A stretch of DNA of 64,000 bases from Streptomyces caelestis (GCF_001279005.1 NZ_LGCN01000085.1:124001-188000); one strand, 5' to 3'; numbered from the stretch's first letter, positions 44,266 to 55,519 are shown. Numbers and translations are program-made. The notes: a model not told the origin generated them from the letters alone.

Positions 44266-45088
44266 GCGACCGCGCCGTCCACAGCTCGGGGAACACGCTC
44301 TTCTGCGCCCGCTTCTCCAGCCAGGCCACCCCGGCGGAGCCGCCCGTGCCGGTCTTGGCGCCCATCGCGCGGCGGGTGGCGACCAGGTGGTCGTTGCGCC
44401 AGCGCCACACCAGCTCGGCGACATCGGTCAGCGCCTCGCCGAGCCGGGCCACCTCGTCCCGCTCGTCACCCGAGTAGACGGCCGTCCAGACCGCCTCCAC
44501 CTCGGCCGACGGCTCGTACCGCCGGGTCACGTCGCGCCGCAGCACGTCCTCGGGGACCGCGTGCCCGCGCCGGGCCAGCAGCCGCAGCACCTCGTCGTAC
44601 AGGCTCGGCTCGTGCAGCGCCTTCTCCAGCTCGGCGTGCACGCGCGGCGCGCCCCGGTGCGGGACCAGCATGGACGCGGACTTGTCGCCGAGCAGGAACT
44701 CCAGGCGCCGGTACATCGCCGACTGGAAGCCGGAGCCCTCGCCGAGGGCGCCGCGGTAGGAGTTGAACTGCGCCGGGGTGAGCCCGCCCAGCGGCTTCCA
44801 GGAGGCGTTCAGCGCCTCCAGCTCCCGCACGGACCGCTTCAGCGCGTCGACCGCGGTCGGGACGTCGTCCTCGCGCAGCGCCTTCGCCGCGGTCTCCCAC
44901 TCGTGGACGACGACGGTGAACCACAGCTCCATGACCTGGGTGGTGACCAGGAAGACCATCTCCCCGGGGTCGTCGGAGAGGAGGTGCTGCAGGTGGGTGA
45001 GGACGTCGGCCTTGACGTAGTCCTCGTAGGGGGTGGTCCCCCGGAAGTCGAGATGCGGGGTCTCGGGCTCGTGAGCCTCGTGGGACAT
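44258..45088 (-). CDS. kynA: Tryptophan 2,3-dioxygenase
   Basis: A 276-residue haem dioxygenase that opens tryptophan to N-formylkynurenine. Features: Tyr-Glu-Asp-Tyr-Val near residue 20, His in Phe-Leu-Val-Thr-Thr-Gln-Val-Met-Glu-Leu-Trp-Phe region, Ser-Tyr-Arg-Gly-Ala-Leu-Gly-Glu-Gly-Ser-Gly-Phe-Gln-Ser, and near the C-terminus Gly-Thr-Gly-Gly-Ser-Ala-Gly-Val-Ala-Trp-Leu. ATG 45088 is preferred; the open frame continues upstream into non-family sequence. First gene of the kynurenine operon, which would yield anthranilate. Confidence 0.96.
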   Translation of the reverse strand: MSHEAHEPETPHLDFRGTTPYEDYVKADVLTHLQHLLSDDPGEMVFLVTTQVMELWFTVVVHEWETAAKALREDDVPTAVDALKRSVRELEALNASWKPLGGLTPAQFNSYRGALGEGSGFQSAMYRRLEFLLGDKSASMLVPHRGAPRVHAELEKALHEPSLYDEVLRLLARRGHAVPEDVLRRDVTRRYEPSAEVEAVWTAVYSGDERDEVARLGEALTDVAELVWRWRNDHLVATRRAMGAKTGTGGSAGVAWLEKRAQKSVFPELWTARSHV

Positions 45089-45237
45089 CGCTGTCTCCTG
45101 TACGTGTACTCCGGGTAGCGGTCCGCCCCTGCCGTTACCGGCACGGGGGCCCCGGTCCCCACGGTGCATCCTGCGCAATCGTCCCCCACGACCGCAAGGC
45201 CCGCCCGCCGGCGGGCGGGCCCCGAGGACGTCACGGG

Positions 45238-45651
45238 TCAGCCGAGGACCTGGGCCGCCGTCGGCGAGGAGTCCTTCAGGAACTGCGCGCAGCGCTCGTA
45301 CTCCTCCTGCTCGCCGATCGCCTGCGCGGCGCGGGCGAGGGCGTGCAGGGCGCGCAGGAAGCCGCGGTTCGGCTCGTGCTCCCACGGCACCGGGCCGTGG
45401 CCCTTCCAGCCGTTGCGGCGCAGCGCGTCCAGTCCGCGGTGGTAGCCCGTACGGGCGTACGCGTACGACTCCACGACGCTGCCCCGCTCGAAGGCCTCGT
45501 CGGCCAGCCGGGCCCAGGCCAGCGAGGAGGTGGGGTACTTCGCGGCGGCGTCGGCGGGCGTGCCGCCCGACGCGAGCAGCTCGCGCGGGCCCGGGTCGTC
45601 GGGAAGGTGGGTCGGGGGCGGGCCCCCCAGGAGGTTCTCGTGAATCGACAT
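45238..45651 (-). CDS. DUF3151 family protein
   Basis: A 137-residue actinobacterial protein: Asn-Leu-Leu-Gly-Gly-Pro-Pro-Pro-Thr at the N-terminus, Ser-Ser-Leu-Ala-Trp-Ala-Arg-Leu-Ala, then Tyr-Ala-Tyr-Ala-Arg-Thr-Gly-Tyr-His-Arg-Gly-Leu-Asp and Asn-Arg-Gly-Phe-Leu-Arg-Ala-Leu, all typical of DUF3151. It is helical and TPR-like, function unknown. ATG 45651 is preferred over ATG 45669 on family length. It lies just after the MFS gene, so may share its transcript. Confidence 0.9.
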   Translation of the reverse strand: MSIHENLLGGPPPTHLPDDPGPRELLASGGTPADAAAKYPTSSLAWARLADEAFERGSVVESYAYARTGYHRGLDALRRNGWKGHGPVPWEHEPNRGFLRALHALARAAQAIGEQEEYERCAQFLKDSSPTAAQVLG

Positions 45652-45668
45652 GGGTCCAGTCTCGTACA

Positions 45669-47156
45669 TCAGCGGGCCCCGCTCCCGCGCTCCTCCCCCG
45701 GTTCCGGTTCCGTCTCCGGCTCCAGCGGGGGCACCGCCACGCTGCCGTGGGTGTGGCACTCGGGGTGCCGGCAGTCCGGCGCCGGGCGGCGGACGGTCGC
45801 GAAGGCGAGGGCGGAGCCCAGCACCAGGACGCCCGCGCACAGGACCATCGCCCGCCGGAACGCGTCGTCGAAGGCGCCGGGGAGCCGGTACGCCTCCGGG
45901 CCCATCCCGGCGAGCAGCGGCAGCGCCGCCACCGCCACCAGGCCGGCCGCGCGGGCGGCGGCGTTGTTGACGCCGCTGGCCAGGCCCGCCCGCGCGGTGT
46001 CCACGGAGGCGAGGACGGTCGCGGTGAGCGGAGCCACCAGGGTGACCATGCCGAAGCCGAGCACCAGCAGCGCGGGCAGCACCTCGGTGGCGTACGAGGC
46101 GTCCGGGCCGACGCGCAGCATCAGCAGCATCCCGGCGGCGCACAGCAGCGGTCCGACGGTGAGCGGGACGCGCGGGCCGATCCGGTCGCCCAGCTCACCC
46201 GACCGGGCGGAGAGCAGCAGCATCAGGGCGGTCGTGGGCAGCAGGGCCGTACCGGCGGCGAGCGCGGAGTACCCGACGACGACCTGGAGCTGGAGCGCGG
46301 CGAGGAAGAAGAACCCGCCGAACGCCGCGTACACGCACAGCGTGACCACGTTGACCGCCGAGAACTGGCGGGAGGCGAAGATGTCGAGCGGCATCATCGG
46401 GTGCGGGCGGCGCTTCTCGACGAGGACGAAGGCGACCGCGACGGCCGGTCCCGCGACGGCGCAGACCACGACGAGCGGGGACCCCGCGTCGGCCTCGATC
46501 AGCGCGTACGTCACCAGCGCGAGGGCGAGCGCGCCGAGCGCGGCGCCGAGGACGTCGAACCGGTCCCCGGCCCCGCCGCCCGCCGACTCCGGGACGTGGC
46601 GGACGGCGACGGGGGCGCAGAGGAGGGCGAGGGGCACGTTGAGCAGGAACACCCAGCGCCAGCCGGGGCCGTCCACCAGCCAGCCGCCGACGAACGGGCC
46701 GACGGCCGCGCCGATGCCGCCGAAGCCGGACCACAGGCCGACCGCGCGGCCCCGGTCGTCGGGGTGGAAGGACGCCTGGATGAGGGCGAGCGAGCCGGGG
46801 GTGAGCAGCGCCCCGCCGACGCCCTGGAGGGCGCGGGCGGCGACGAGGACGCCGGGGGTCGGGGCGAGGCCGCACAGCAGGGAGGCCCCGGCGAACCACA
46901 GCACGCCCACGACGAACACCTTGCGCCGCCCGAACCGGTCGCCCAGCGCCCCGCCGAGCAGGATCAGCCCGGCCAGCGTGACCATGTAGGCGTTGACGGT
47001 CCACTGCAGTGCGGCGAGGTCGGCGTCGAAGTCGCGGCCGATGCGCGGGAGGGCGACGTTGACCACGGTGGAGTCGAGCAGGACCATGCTGGAACCGAGG
47101 ACCGTGGTGAGCAGGATCCACTTGCCCTGCGGGGAGGACAGCCGGACGTCGGGCAT
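45669..47156 (-). CDS. MFS drug-resistance transporter (DHA2 / 14-TM type)
   Basis: A 495-residue proton-driven exporter with about 14 helices. Motif A-like Gly-Asp-Arg-Phe-Gly-Arg-Arg-Lys follows helix 2; Leu-Asp-Ser-Thr-Val-Val-Asn-Val-Ala-Leu-Pro in helix 1 is the DHA2 signature; motif C-like Gly-Gly-Ile-Gly-Ala-Ala-Val-Gly-Pro lies in helix 5. The C-terminal tail carries Cys-Arg-His-Pro-Glu-Cys-His-Thr-His, an unusual potential metal-binding element. Substrate unknown. Confidence 0.93.
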   Translation of the reverse strand: MPDVRLSSPQGKWILLTTVLGSSMVLLDSTVVNVALPRIGRDFDADLAALQWTVNAYMVTLAGLILLGGALGDRFGRRKVFVVGVLWFAGASLLCGLAPTPGVLVAARALQGVGGALLTPGSLALIQASFHPDDRGRAVGLWSGFGGIGAAVGPFVGGWLVDGPGWRWVFLLNVPLALLCAPVAVRHVPESAGGGAGDRFDVLGAALGALALALVTYALIEADAGSPLVVVCAVAGPAVAVAFVLVEKRRPHPMMPLDIFASRQFSAVNVVTLCVYAAFGGFFFLAALQLQVVVGYSALAAGTALLPTTALMLLLSARSGELGDRIGPRVPLTVGPLLCAAGMLLMLRVGPDASYATEVLPALLVLGFGMVTLVAPLTATVLASVDTARAGLASGVNNAAARAAGLVAVAALPLLAGMGPEAYRLPGAFDDAFRRAMVLCAGVLVLGSALAFATVRRPAPDCRHPECHTHGSVAVPPLEPETEPEPGEERGSGAR

Positions 47157-47173
47157 GCGGCGAGCATACGGAA

Positions 47174-47203
47174 GAGCCCGGCACCGCGGCCGGTGCCGGG
47201 CTC
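47174..47203 (-). terminator. fba terminator
   Basis: 13-bp perfect arms (GAGCCCGGCACCG / CGGTGCCGGGCTC) with a 4-base loop, 11 bp beyond the fba stop. It also lies 18 bp before the MFS start. Confidence 0.85.
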
Positions 47204-47214
47204 GACGCGTCGTG

Positions 47215-48246
<1,032 letters not shown>

Positions 48247-48415
48247 CTGTCCGCTCCTTATGCGTGCGGTGTGGCGTACTGCGTACGGTCGGCCCTGACC
48301 TGGAACCTTGGATGCGACGTCATTGTCGGGGCCATCTTCCCAGACTTGCCCGTCCGGTCGACGGCGCAGGTCAAGTCGTTATGCGGGAGATGCGAGGGAT
48401 GCGGGGGAGCCGGGA

Positions 48416-48444
48416 GGCCGGGGCGCCCGGGGCGCCCGGTGGCC
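48416..48444 (-). terminator. Imperfect hairpin abutting the pyrE stop
   Basis: GGCCGGGGCGCC and GGCGCCCGGTGGCC pair imperfectly immediately after the pyrE stop codon. Confidence 0.4.
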
Positions 48445-48993
48445 TCAGTCGAGGCCGAGCTCGTCCTTGGAGTAGGCGAACAGGTACGGCACCCCGGCGC
48501 CCTCCCGGATCTTCTCGGCGGCGCCGGTCGCCCGGTCGACGATGGTCGCGACGGCCACGACCTGGGCGCCGGCCTCGCGCACGGCCTCGACGGCGGCGAG
48601 CGGGGAGCCGCCGGTGGTGGAGGTGTCCTCGACGACGAGCACGCGGCGGCCCTTGATCTCCGGGCCCTCGACGCGGCGCTGGAGCCCGTGCGCCTTGGCG
48701 GCCTTGCGCACGACGAAGGCGTCCAGCTTCCGGCCCCGCGCGGCGGCGGCGTGCAGCATGCTCGCCGCCACCGGGTCGGCGCCCATGGTCAGCCCGCCCA
48801 CCGCGTCGAACTCCAGCTCCGCGGTCAGGTCCAGCAGCACCTGCCCGACCAGCGGGGCGGCCTCGCCGTCGAGGGTGATGCGGCGCAGGTCGACGTAGTA
48901 GTCGGCCTCCAGACCGGAGGAGAGGGTCACCTTGCCGTGCACCACGGCCTTGTCCTTGATCTGCTGCAGCAGCGCGCCGCGTGTCTCCGTCAT
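48445..48993 (-). CDS. pyrE: Orotate phosphoribosyltransferase
   Basis: A 182-residue enzyme of pyrimidine synthesis adding phosphoribosyl to orotate. The PRPP-binding loop Val-Leu-Val-Val-Glu-Asp-Thr-Ser-Thr-Thr-Gly-Gly-Ser is near residues 112-124; Tyr-Tyr-Val-Asp-Leu-Arg near 30 and Val-Arg-Lys near 85 contact substrate. It lies 10 bp behind the aldose-epimerase gene, probably co-transcribed. Confidence 0.95.
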   Translation of the reverse strand: MTETRGALLQQIKDKAVVHGKVTLSSGLEADYYVDLRRITLDGEAAPLVGQVLLDLTAELEFDAVGGLTMGADPVAASMLHAAAARGRKLDAFVVRKAAKAHGLQRRVEGPEIKGRRVLVVEDTSTTGGSPLAAVEAVREAGAQVVAVATIVDRATGAAEKIREGAGVPYLFAYSKDELGLD

Positions 48994-49003
48994 GGCAGCC
49001 AGC

Positions 49004-49792
49004 TTAGAGGCGGGTCCAGGTCCAGGTCGTCGAGGCCTCCAGCGGCTCCAGCGGGGTGACCAGGCGCGGGTGGGTGTTCAGCCCGTTCGGCGGCCCGGTC
49101 TGCGGCTCGACGCACACGGCCTCGCGCTGCTCGTCGTAGACCACGACCCACTCCTCGCGGCTGGCCACCTTCAGCTCCAGCCGTCCCGGCCAGGTGAGGG
49201 TGACGTCGACGCCGCCGGGCATCCCGAAGCAGTCGTCCCACGGCCCGGGCTCCGGCTCGACGCGCCGCCCGGTCGGCAGGTGGTCCTCCCCGCGCTCCTC
49301 CTGCCAGGCGGGCGCGAAGCCGATCGCCACGTCCTCCCCGCCGAGGTTCCGGTTGAACCACGGGTGCCAGCCGATCTGCGCGGGGAAGGACGACTCGTAC
49401 GTCTCCACGCTCATCGTCAGCGTCAGGGAGTCCCCGGTCAGCGCGATCTGCTGGGTGACCCGCCCGGAGTAGGGCCAGGGCGCGACGAGGTCGTACGTGA
49501 GCACGGCCTCGTCGGCGCTCTTGCGGGCGGTGCGCCAGGCGGCGTCGCGGGCGGTGCCGTGGATGGCGTTCGGCGGGGCGTTGAGCGGCATCTGCTGCAC
49601 GGTCGCGCCGTCCCGGAACCGTCCGTCGCGGATCCGTCCGCACCAGGGCACCATCGGGAAGCACCCGAACCGCTCCCCCTGCCGCAGCAGCTCGACGCCC
49701 CCGACCCGCAGCCCTCCGACCCGTCCGCCGTTCCCCGGCAGCACGGTCGCCTCCGCGTCACCCGCGGTCAGCGTGATGTCTCCGTCACTCAC
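49004..49792 (-). CDS. Aldose 1-epimerase family protein
   Basis: A 262-residue beta-sandwich mutarotase-like protein. Asn-Gly-Gly-Arg-Val near residue 21, Trp-Cys-Gly-Arg-Ile-Arg near 50, Ile-His-Gly-Thr-Ala-Arg near 78 (catalytic His), Gly-Trp-His-Pro-Trp-Phe near 140, and a C-terminal catalytic Glu in Val-Cys-Val-Glu-Pro-Gln-Thr-Gly-Pro-Pro-Asn all fit. It interconverts sugar anomers or hexose phosphates; exact substrate unknown. It heads a likely operon with pyrE. Confidence 0.92.
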   Translation of the reverse strand: MSDGDITLTAGDAEATVLPGNGGRVGGLRVGGVELLRQGERFGCFPMVPWCGRIRDGRFRDGATVQQMPLNAPPNAIHGTARDAAWRTARKSADEAVLTYDLVAPWPYSGRVTQQIALTGDSLTLTMSVETYESSFPAQIGWHPWFNRNLGGEDVAIGFAPAWQEERGEDHLPTGRRVEPEPGPWDDCFGMPGGVDVTLTWPGRLELKVASREEWVVVYDEQREAVCVEPQTGPPNGLNTHPRLVTPLEPLEASTTWTWTRL

Positions 49793-49844
49793 GCGACGAC
49801 CCTACTGGGACGATCAAGAACACGCCGCCCCACCGCAATCGCGG

Positions 49845-49945
49845 GCAGTCGTGCCTTCCCCAGTGCCTTGAAGGCCCGGGAGGTGCCCCCAGGGCGGCAC
49901 GGGCGGGCACGACGGCACCCCGTAAGCGCCGGGCTGCGCACCCAC
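49845..49945. repeat. Dispersed repeat, medium form
   Basis: It contains CCCCAGTGCCTTGAAGGC (49859-49876) inside a palindromic block, flanked by segments that align, inverted, with 6517-6577. It lies between the CoxG-like and epimerase genes. Confidence 0.65.
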
Positions 49946-49966
49946 CCCCCGCCCAGCGGCAACAGC

Positions 49967-50860
49967 TCAGCGGCGCTTACGGAGCGCCCTGATCGCGACG
50001 ACCGCCGAGGCCACCGCCAGAGCCGCCGCCGGCGCGGCCCACCGCAGGGGCGTGCCGACGGCGACGGTCTGCGGAGCGGGAACGGGCGCGTAGCGGCCGC
50101 GCGGCGGCGCGTGGTCCACCTCCTCGGCACTGCGGCCGATCATCGTCCGCCGGGCGTGCGCCGCCTCGGCGACGGAGTCGTCCTCCTCCTCGAAGGAGGA
50201 CGCCGGGACCTCCGCGTCGAAACCGGACGGGACGTCCACGTCCGGAGCCGGCGGTGGGCCCTCGTCCACGTCCGGGACCGGCGGCGGCGCGTCGTCCGGG
50301 ACCGGCGGCGGCGCGTCGTCCGGGACCGGCGGCGGCGCGTCGTCCGCGTCCGGCGTGGTGTCGAAGTCGGTCGTGGCCCGGGGCTCGAAGTCCCCCGTGG
50401 ACAGCAGCTCGGGCGACTCCGGACCAGAGGCCCGCTCCGCCGCCTCGGCGCCCAGGTTCTCCGCGAAGCGGTTCAGCAGGCGGGACACCGCCGAGGCCAC
50501 CGCGTCCGCCGGAAACTCCGTGATCCGGCCGTCGGCCGTCACCGTGCCCTCGACCGTGAGGGTGGCGCCGCCCTCCGCGTCCCGCAGGCGCAGCCGCAGC
50601 GCGAGCTTCACCGAGCCGCTGCCGCGGGACTCCGCCGCGTCGCCCTCCACGGCGTAGGAGCCGTCGTCCCGCGCGGCCACCCGCACGGCGCCCCGATAGG
50701 TGACGGAGTGGCCGCCCACCCGGACCTTCAGCCGGCCGGCGACGGGAGCCGCCCCGGCGTCGTGCTGGAGCCCGGGCACCGCCCGGGCGACCCGCGCGGG
50801 GTCGTCCAGCACCTCCCTGAGCCGCTCCGCCGCGACCGGAACGAACACCTCGTGCTCCAT
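49967..50860 (-). CDS. SRPBCC / CoxG-like protein with repeat linker and C-terminal TM helix
   Basis: A 297-residue protein. Residues 1-~140 form the SRPBCC/CoxG domain (Glu-His-Glu-Val-Phe-Val-Pro-Val, Val-Pro-Gly-Leu, Gly-Arg-Leu-Lys-Val-Arg-Val-Gly). A long acidic Pro-rich linker follows, including three exact Asp-Asp-Ala-Pro-Pro-Pro-Val-Pro octapeptides, then one helix at ~272-292 with an Arg-Lys tail, so the domain faces the cytoplasm. CoxG proteins act in CO dehydrogenase maturation elsewhere, but no cox genes are here. ATG 50860 begins the domain properly. Confidence 0.85.
   Translation of the reverse strand: MEHEVFVPVAAERLREVLDDPARVARAVPGLQHDAGAAPVAGRLKVRVGGHSVTYRGAVRVAARDDGSYAVEGDAAESRGSGSVKLALRLRLRDAEGGATLTVEGTVTADGRITEFPADAVASAVSRLLNRFAENLGAEAAERASGPESPELLSTGDFEPRATTDFDTTPDADDAPPPVPDDAPPPVPDDAPPPVPDVDEGPPPAPDVDVPSGFDAEVPASSFEEEDDSVAEAAHARRTMIGRSAEEVDHAPPRGRYAPVPAPQTVAVGTPLRWAAPAAALAVASAVVAIRALRKRR
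50270..50341. repeat. 24-bp tandem repeat, three copies, in CoxG-like gene
   Basis: Units at 50270-50293, 50294-50317 and 50318-50341 are identical and encode an Asp-Asp-Ala-Pro-Pro-Pro-Val-Pro linker. Confidence 0.92.
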
Positions 50861-50947
50861 GACTGCCGAGCCTACCCACGCGACACCGGGCTGCACCTCC
50901 GTCGGCGGGAAGTCGCGGCGCGTCGGCGCGGAACACGGTAGGAGAGC

Positions 50948-52597
50948 TCAGCCGGTGTACCGGGGGTGCACCAGGGTGGACGGCGGCAGACCGGTGACCC
51001 GGGTGCGCTCCGCCGCCCGGACGTCCGCCGCGAGGGAGGCGTCGGTGAGCGTGCGCGGACGCGGCCCGGCGGGGTCGAGGCGCGGCTCGGGGAGGTGGCG
51101 GGCGGCCAGGACGAACCCCCAGTCGCGGTGGGCGTGGGCGGTGGCCGTGCCGCCCCGGTCGGGTCCGGCGGCGAAACCGGCCCGCCGGCCGCTCACCCGG
51201 TACGCGGCGGTGCGCAGCCCCGCCGCGCGGAGCGTCGAGTCCACCGTCCAGAAGTCGCGGGGACGGGACGCCACCGCGCCCCCGTGCACCACGAGCCGCC
51301 CGCCGGGCGCCAGCACCCGCCGGGCCAGCCCGTAGAACTCCTGCGCGTACAGCTTGGTGCTCGCGGTGATCCCGGGGTGCGGCAGGTCCGAGACGACGAC
51401 GTCGTACGCCGCCGGGGGCGCCCCGCGCAGCCAGTCGAAGGCGTCCGCGGTGGTCACCCGCACGCGCGGGTCGTCGAGGGCGTGCGCGTTCAGCGCGGAC
51501 AGCGCCGGGTCGCGGCGGGCCAGCCGCACCACGCCCGCGTCGATCTCGACGACGTCGACCCGGTGCACGCCGGTGTGGCGCAGCACCTCGCGCACGGCCA
51601 GCCCGTCACCGCCGCCGAGGACCAGCACGCGGGTGTGCGGCCCGTGCATCGCGGGGTGCACCAGCGCCTCGTGGTACCGGAGTTCGTCCCGGCCGCCGAC
51701 CCGCAGCCGTCCGTCGAGGAACAGGTTCAGGGGCCGCCCGTCCCGTCCGCCGGTGAGCAGCACCTCCTGGACGTCCGTCCGCAGGGCCACGCGGACGTCG
51801 GAGCCGTACAGGGCGTGCCGGGCGGCCCGCTCGAAGTCGTCGACGAGGACGGCGGCCGTGGCGAGGACGACGAGCACGCACGCGTTGACGGCGATCAGCA
51901 GCCGGCGGGCGCGCGGCGTGAGGTCCCGCCGGAACAGTCCGAGCACCAGCGCCCCGCCGACGACCGCGTTGACCGCGCCGGTGATCAGCGCGCCGGTCAG
52001 CTGGCCGAGCAGTGGCAGCAGGAGGAAGGGGAAGGCGAGCCCGCCGACCAGCGCGCCCACGTAGTCCGCGGCGGACAGGTCGGCCACCGCGCCCCCCGCG
52101 TCCTGTCGGCGGATCCGCTGGATCAGCTCCATCAGCAGCGGCACCTCGGCCCCGATCAGCAGCCCGGTGGCCAGGGAGAAGGCGACCAGCAGCGCGCGCG
52201 GGCCGCCCGCCCAGGCGAACACGGCGTACAGCGCCATCGCACTGCACCCGCCGACGAGGGCGAGGGCCGCCTCGACGGCGCCGAACCCGGCCGCCGCGTG
52301 GCGCCGCAGCCGTTTCGCGGCCAGGGACCCGATGCCCATCGCGAAGACCATCACGGACAGCACGACGGAGGTCTGGGCGACCGAGTCACCCATCAAGTAC
52401 GCGGCCAGCGCGACCAGTTCCAGCTCGTACACGAGTCCGCAGGCCGCACAGACGAACACGCCCGCGAGGACCAGGAACCGTCCCGTGCCCTGCCGCACCG
52501 GCAGCCGCAGCGCGCTCCCCGCCTCGCCGGCGGGGCCGCCCGGACCGTCCCAGGACTGCGTGGAGCCGGGCGGTGCGGGGGCCTGCGGTTCGATCAC
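50948..52597 (-). CDS. Membrane spermidine synthase-like protein
   Basis: A 549-residue fusion: seven or so N-terminal helices (~38-245) and a C-terminal aminopropyltransferase/methyltransferase-fold domain. The latter has [26 protein letters not shown] and Val-Val-Glu-Ile-Asp, then Ser-Asp-Leu-Pro-His-Pro. These match spermidine synthase, but a Tyr/Asp difference in the last motif leaves polyamine activity unproven. Membrane-fused versions are common in actinobacteria. Confidence 0.9.
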   Translation of the reverse strand: MIEPQAPAPPGSTQSWDGPGGPAGEAGSALRLPVRQGTGRFLVLAGVFVCAACGLVYELELVALAAYLMGDSVAQTSVVLSVMVFAMGIGSLAAKRLRRHAAAGFGAVEAALALVGGCSAMALYAVFAWAGGPRALLVAFSLATGLLIGAEVPLLMELIQRIRRQDAGGAVADLSAADYVGALVGGLAFPFLLLPLLGQLTGALITGAVNAVVGGALVLGLFRRDLTPRARRLLIAVNACVLVVLATAAVLVDDFERAARHALYGSDVRVALRTDVQEVLLTGGRDGRPLNLFLDGRLRVGGRDELRYHEALVHPAMHGPHTRVLVLGGGDGLAVREVLRHTGVHRVDVVEIDAGVVRLARRDPALSALNAHALDDPRVRVTTADAFDWLRGAPPAAYDVVVSDLPHPGITASTKLYAQEFYGLARRVLAPGGRLVVHGGAVASRPRDFWTVDSTLRAAGLRTAAYRVSGRRAGFAAGPDRGGTATAHAHRDWGFVLAARHLPEPRLDPAGPRPRTLTDASLAADVRAAERTRVTGLPPSTLVHPRYTG

Positions 52598-52721
52598 TCC
52601 AGCGACGTTACGTTACTTCATCACCGCGCAACGTCACCCACACGCGTGGTTTTTGTTTACGCTTGCCCGATATCGGCACGAGCGAGGACTCCCTCGCCCC
52701 CGCCCCGGCCCCTGGCCGGCC

Positions 52722-53240
52722 TCACACCCCCGACCCCACCCGCACCCCCACCCTCGTCCGCGTCGCCACCAACTGCCCGTCCTGCGGATAGGCGTGCCAG
52801 GTCCGCCAGTGCACCTGACCCTCGTGGTACTGGGCGAGCATCGCCGTGAACGCGTGCGGGCTGCCGGGGAAGACCCCCGCGAGGCCCTGCGGATGGTCGG
52901 AGACCAGGGCCAGCAACTCCTGGGCGCGGCCCGCGAAGGCCCCCGGGGAGAGCGCCTCCACCCGGGCGGCGAACTCGTACTCCCAGTCGTCCACCCGCTT
53001 GGCCACGCCCAGCGGAAGCGGCGTGCTGCTGCCCGGAATGCACGCCACCGTCTCCGAGCAGAGACCCCGCCCCTCCTCGATCAGCACCTGGTGGGACGCG
53101 CCGAGCAGCCTCAACTGGATTTTCGTCCCGGCCAGTTCGAGATCGAGCGTGGCCAGCGCGGGAAGCGGCTCGCGTCCCAGGGCCCAGGCGAGGTCGGCCG
53201 CGCGCGTGTCGGAGTAGGCGGTGTTCAAGGTCGTGAGCAT
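52722..53240 (-). CDS. DUF2617 family protein
   Basis: A 172-residue protein: Leu-Thr-Thr-Leu-Asn-Thr-Ala-Tyr-Ser-Asp-Thr-Arg-Ala-Ala-Asp-Leu, Gly-Ala-Ser-His-Gln-Val, and Thr-Trp-His-Ala-Tyr-Pro-Gln are family hallmarks. GGAG lies 8 bp before ATG 53240, deciding the start. Function unknown. It lies 124 bp upstream of the spermidine-synthase-like gene on the same strand, with an AT-rich patch between them. Confidence 0.9.
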   Translation of the reverse strand: MLTTLNTAYSDTRAADLAWALGREPLPALATLDLELAGTKIQLRLLGASHQVLIEEGRGLCSETVACIPGSSTPLPLGVAKRVDDWEYEFAARVEALSPGAFAGRAQELLALVSDHPQGLAGVFPGSPHAFTAMLAQYHEGQVHWRTWHAYPQDGQLVATRTRVGVRVGSGV

Positions 53241-53611
53241 GGATCGACTCCGCAAGCACACAAGGAGAGGGAGATAAGGAGGTCCGCGCACCCCGGCCGC
53301 ACCGGGGAACCCGGCCGGTCAGCCCGGTCACCCGACCGGAAGAAGGGGCCGCGGGGAGTCCGAGGGCTGCGTCGGTGATTTATAGGCAATCATGAAGTCT
53401 GGTGCCACCACAGTGTTTTTACCCAACTTCGTGGGCTTTCCATTCCCTGGGGGGCTCCCCAGCTCACCTGTTCAACTCCGGCGCACGCCCCGAGGTGACG
53501 GCGTACGCCGGTGTGCCTCGTACCGGAACGGCACAGCGGGGCCCGCCCCAGGTGCGGACCCCGCTGTCTCGGATGAGTCGTCCCCCGCGGGGGGAGACGG
53601 GCTGCCCCGTG
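53241..53611. other. Gene-free stretch with promoter-like and hairpin elements
   Basis: No gene is supported in these 371 bp. A TATAAA (minus strand, 53379-53384) lies in the least GC-rich patch and could be a -10 for the DUF2617 gene. CTGGGG-GG-CTCCCCAG near 53447-53463 and the CAGCGGGG...CCCCGCTG pair at 53534-53566 are hairpins, the latter a likely terminator for the Cys/Gly-rich gene. Confidence 0.4.
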
Positions 53612-53890
53612 TCAGCTGCCTCCCCCACCGCATCCGCCGCCGCCCCCGCAGGACGACCCGCCTCCGCAGGACGAGCCACCACCACAGGACGACCCCCCGC
53701 CGGAGTCCGACGACGAGCAGGACCCGCCGCCTCCGCCGCTGCCTCCGTCGCCCGCCCACCAGCTGTTACGGCTGTCACGGCCTCCGCCGCGACGGCCGGT
53801 GCCCACCCGCCGCGCGGGCCTGCGGGCCGCACGCGCGGCGCCCCCGACGAGCAGCACGAAGATCCCCACCAGGATGATGCCGACGATCAT
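53612..53890 (-). CDS. Cys/Gly-rich micro-membrane protein
   Basis: A 92-residue protein of unknown function. Residues 1-18 are a transmembrane helix (Ile-Val-Gly-Ile-Ile-Leu-Val-Gly-Ile-Phe-Val-Leu-Leu-Val), then an Arg-rich segment, Trp-Trp, and a ~45-residue tail of Gly, Ser and five regularly spaced Cys (Ser-Ser-Cys-Gly-Gly-Gly repeated three times). AGGAGG lies 8 bp before ATG 53890, so translation is well supported. The tail could bind metal, form disulfides or be post-translationally modified. Its neighbours give no functional hint. Confidence 0.75.
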   Translation of the reverse strand: MIVGIILVGIFVLLVGGAARAARRPARRVGTGRRGGGRDSRNSWWAGDGGSGGGGGSCSSSDSGGGSSCGGGSSCGGGSSCGGGGGCGGGGS

Positions 53891-54029
53891 GGCGTCACCC
53901 TCCTCTCATTCCCCCGTGATCCCCCGAAGCGGCCCCCCGTGGGCGCCTCGCTCACGTGTGTGACCGGGAGATGCCCTCCGCCCGCGCGGCCCAAAGCAGA
54001 GTTGAGGAACTCCAGAGCTTCGGCGCAGG

Positions 54030-55220
<1,191 letters not shown>

Positions 55221-55435
55221 GCTCACGCCCTTCGCCCGAACGGGACCGAGGCACGGGAGGCGTCGGCCACGGCCCGTCGCGGTGAGCAGCTCGACCCGCC
55301 GCCGGACCGTGCCGAGCCGGCCTTCCACGACGCGGTCGCACACCGCGACCATGGCCGGGTTGACGGAGATCGTGGCAGCCCTGTGGGGGCCCGGAGGTTC
55401 TGGAGCAGCCCGCCTCCCGCTACCGCATCCGCGTC

Positions 55436-55472
55436 CACGTACGTCAGGTACTTCACGTACTTGACGTACGTG
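55436..55472. promoter_or_regulatory. 9-bp iteron / palindrome before toxin-antitoxin genes
   Basis: CACGTACGTCA and TGACGTACGTG are perfect 11-bp arms separated by 15 bp; within the whole, TAC recurs every 9 bases four times. It lies 47 bp before the antitoxin start and fits a cooperative operator. Confidence 0.6.
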
Positions 55473-55519
55473 GGGGAGGGGTGCACGCTGGGGAGGCCGG
55501 ACGATCGAGGAGGCAGGTC

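Noticed and set aside
48247..48444. Hidden small gene between fba and pyrE
   Set aside because: No frame with a ribosome site; the stretch fits an fba promoter plus pyrE terminator.
55223..55430. Possible decayed gene upstream of the toxin-antitoxin operator
   Set aside because: A minus-strand frame gives a protein-like stretch but nothing I can recognise, and there is no start signal.
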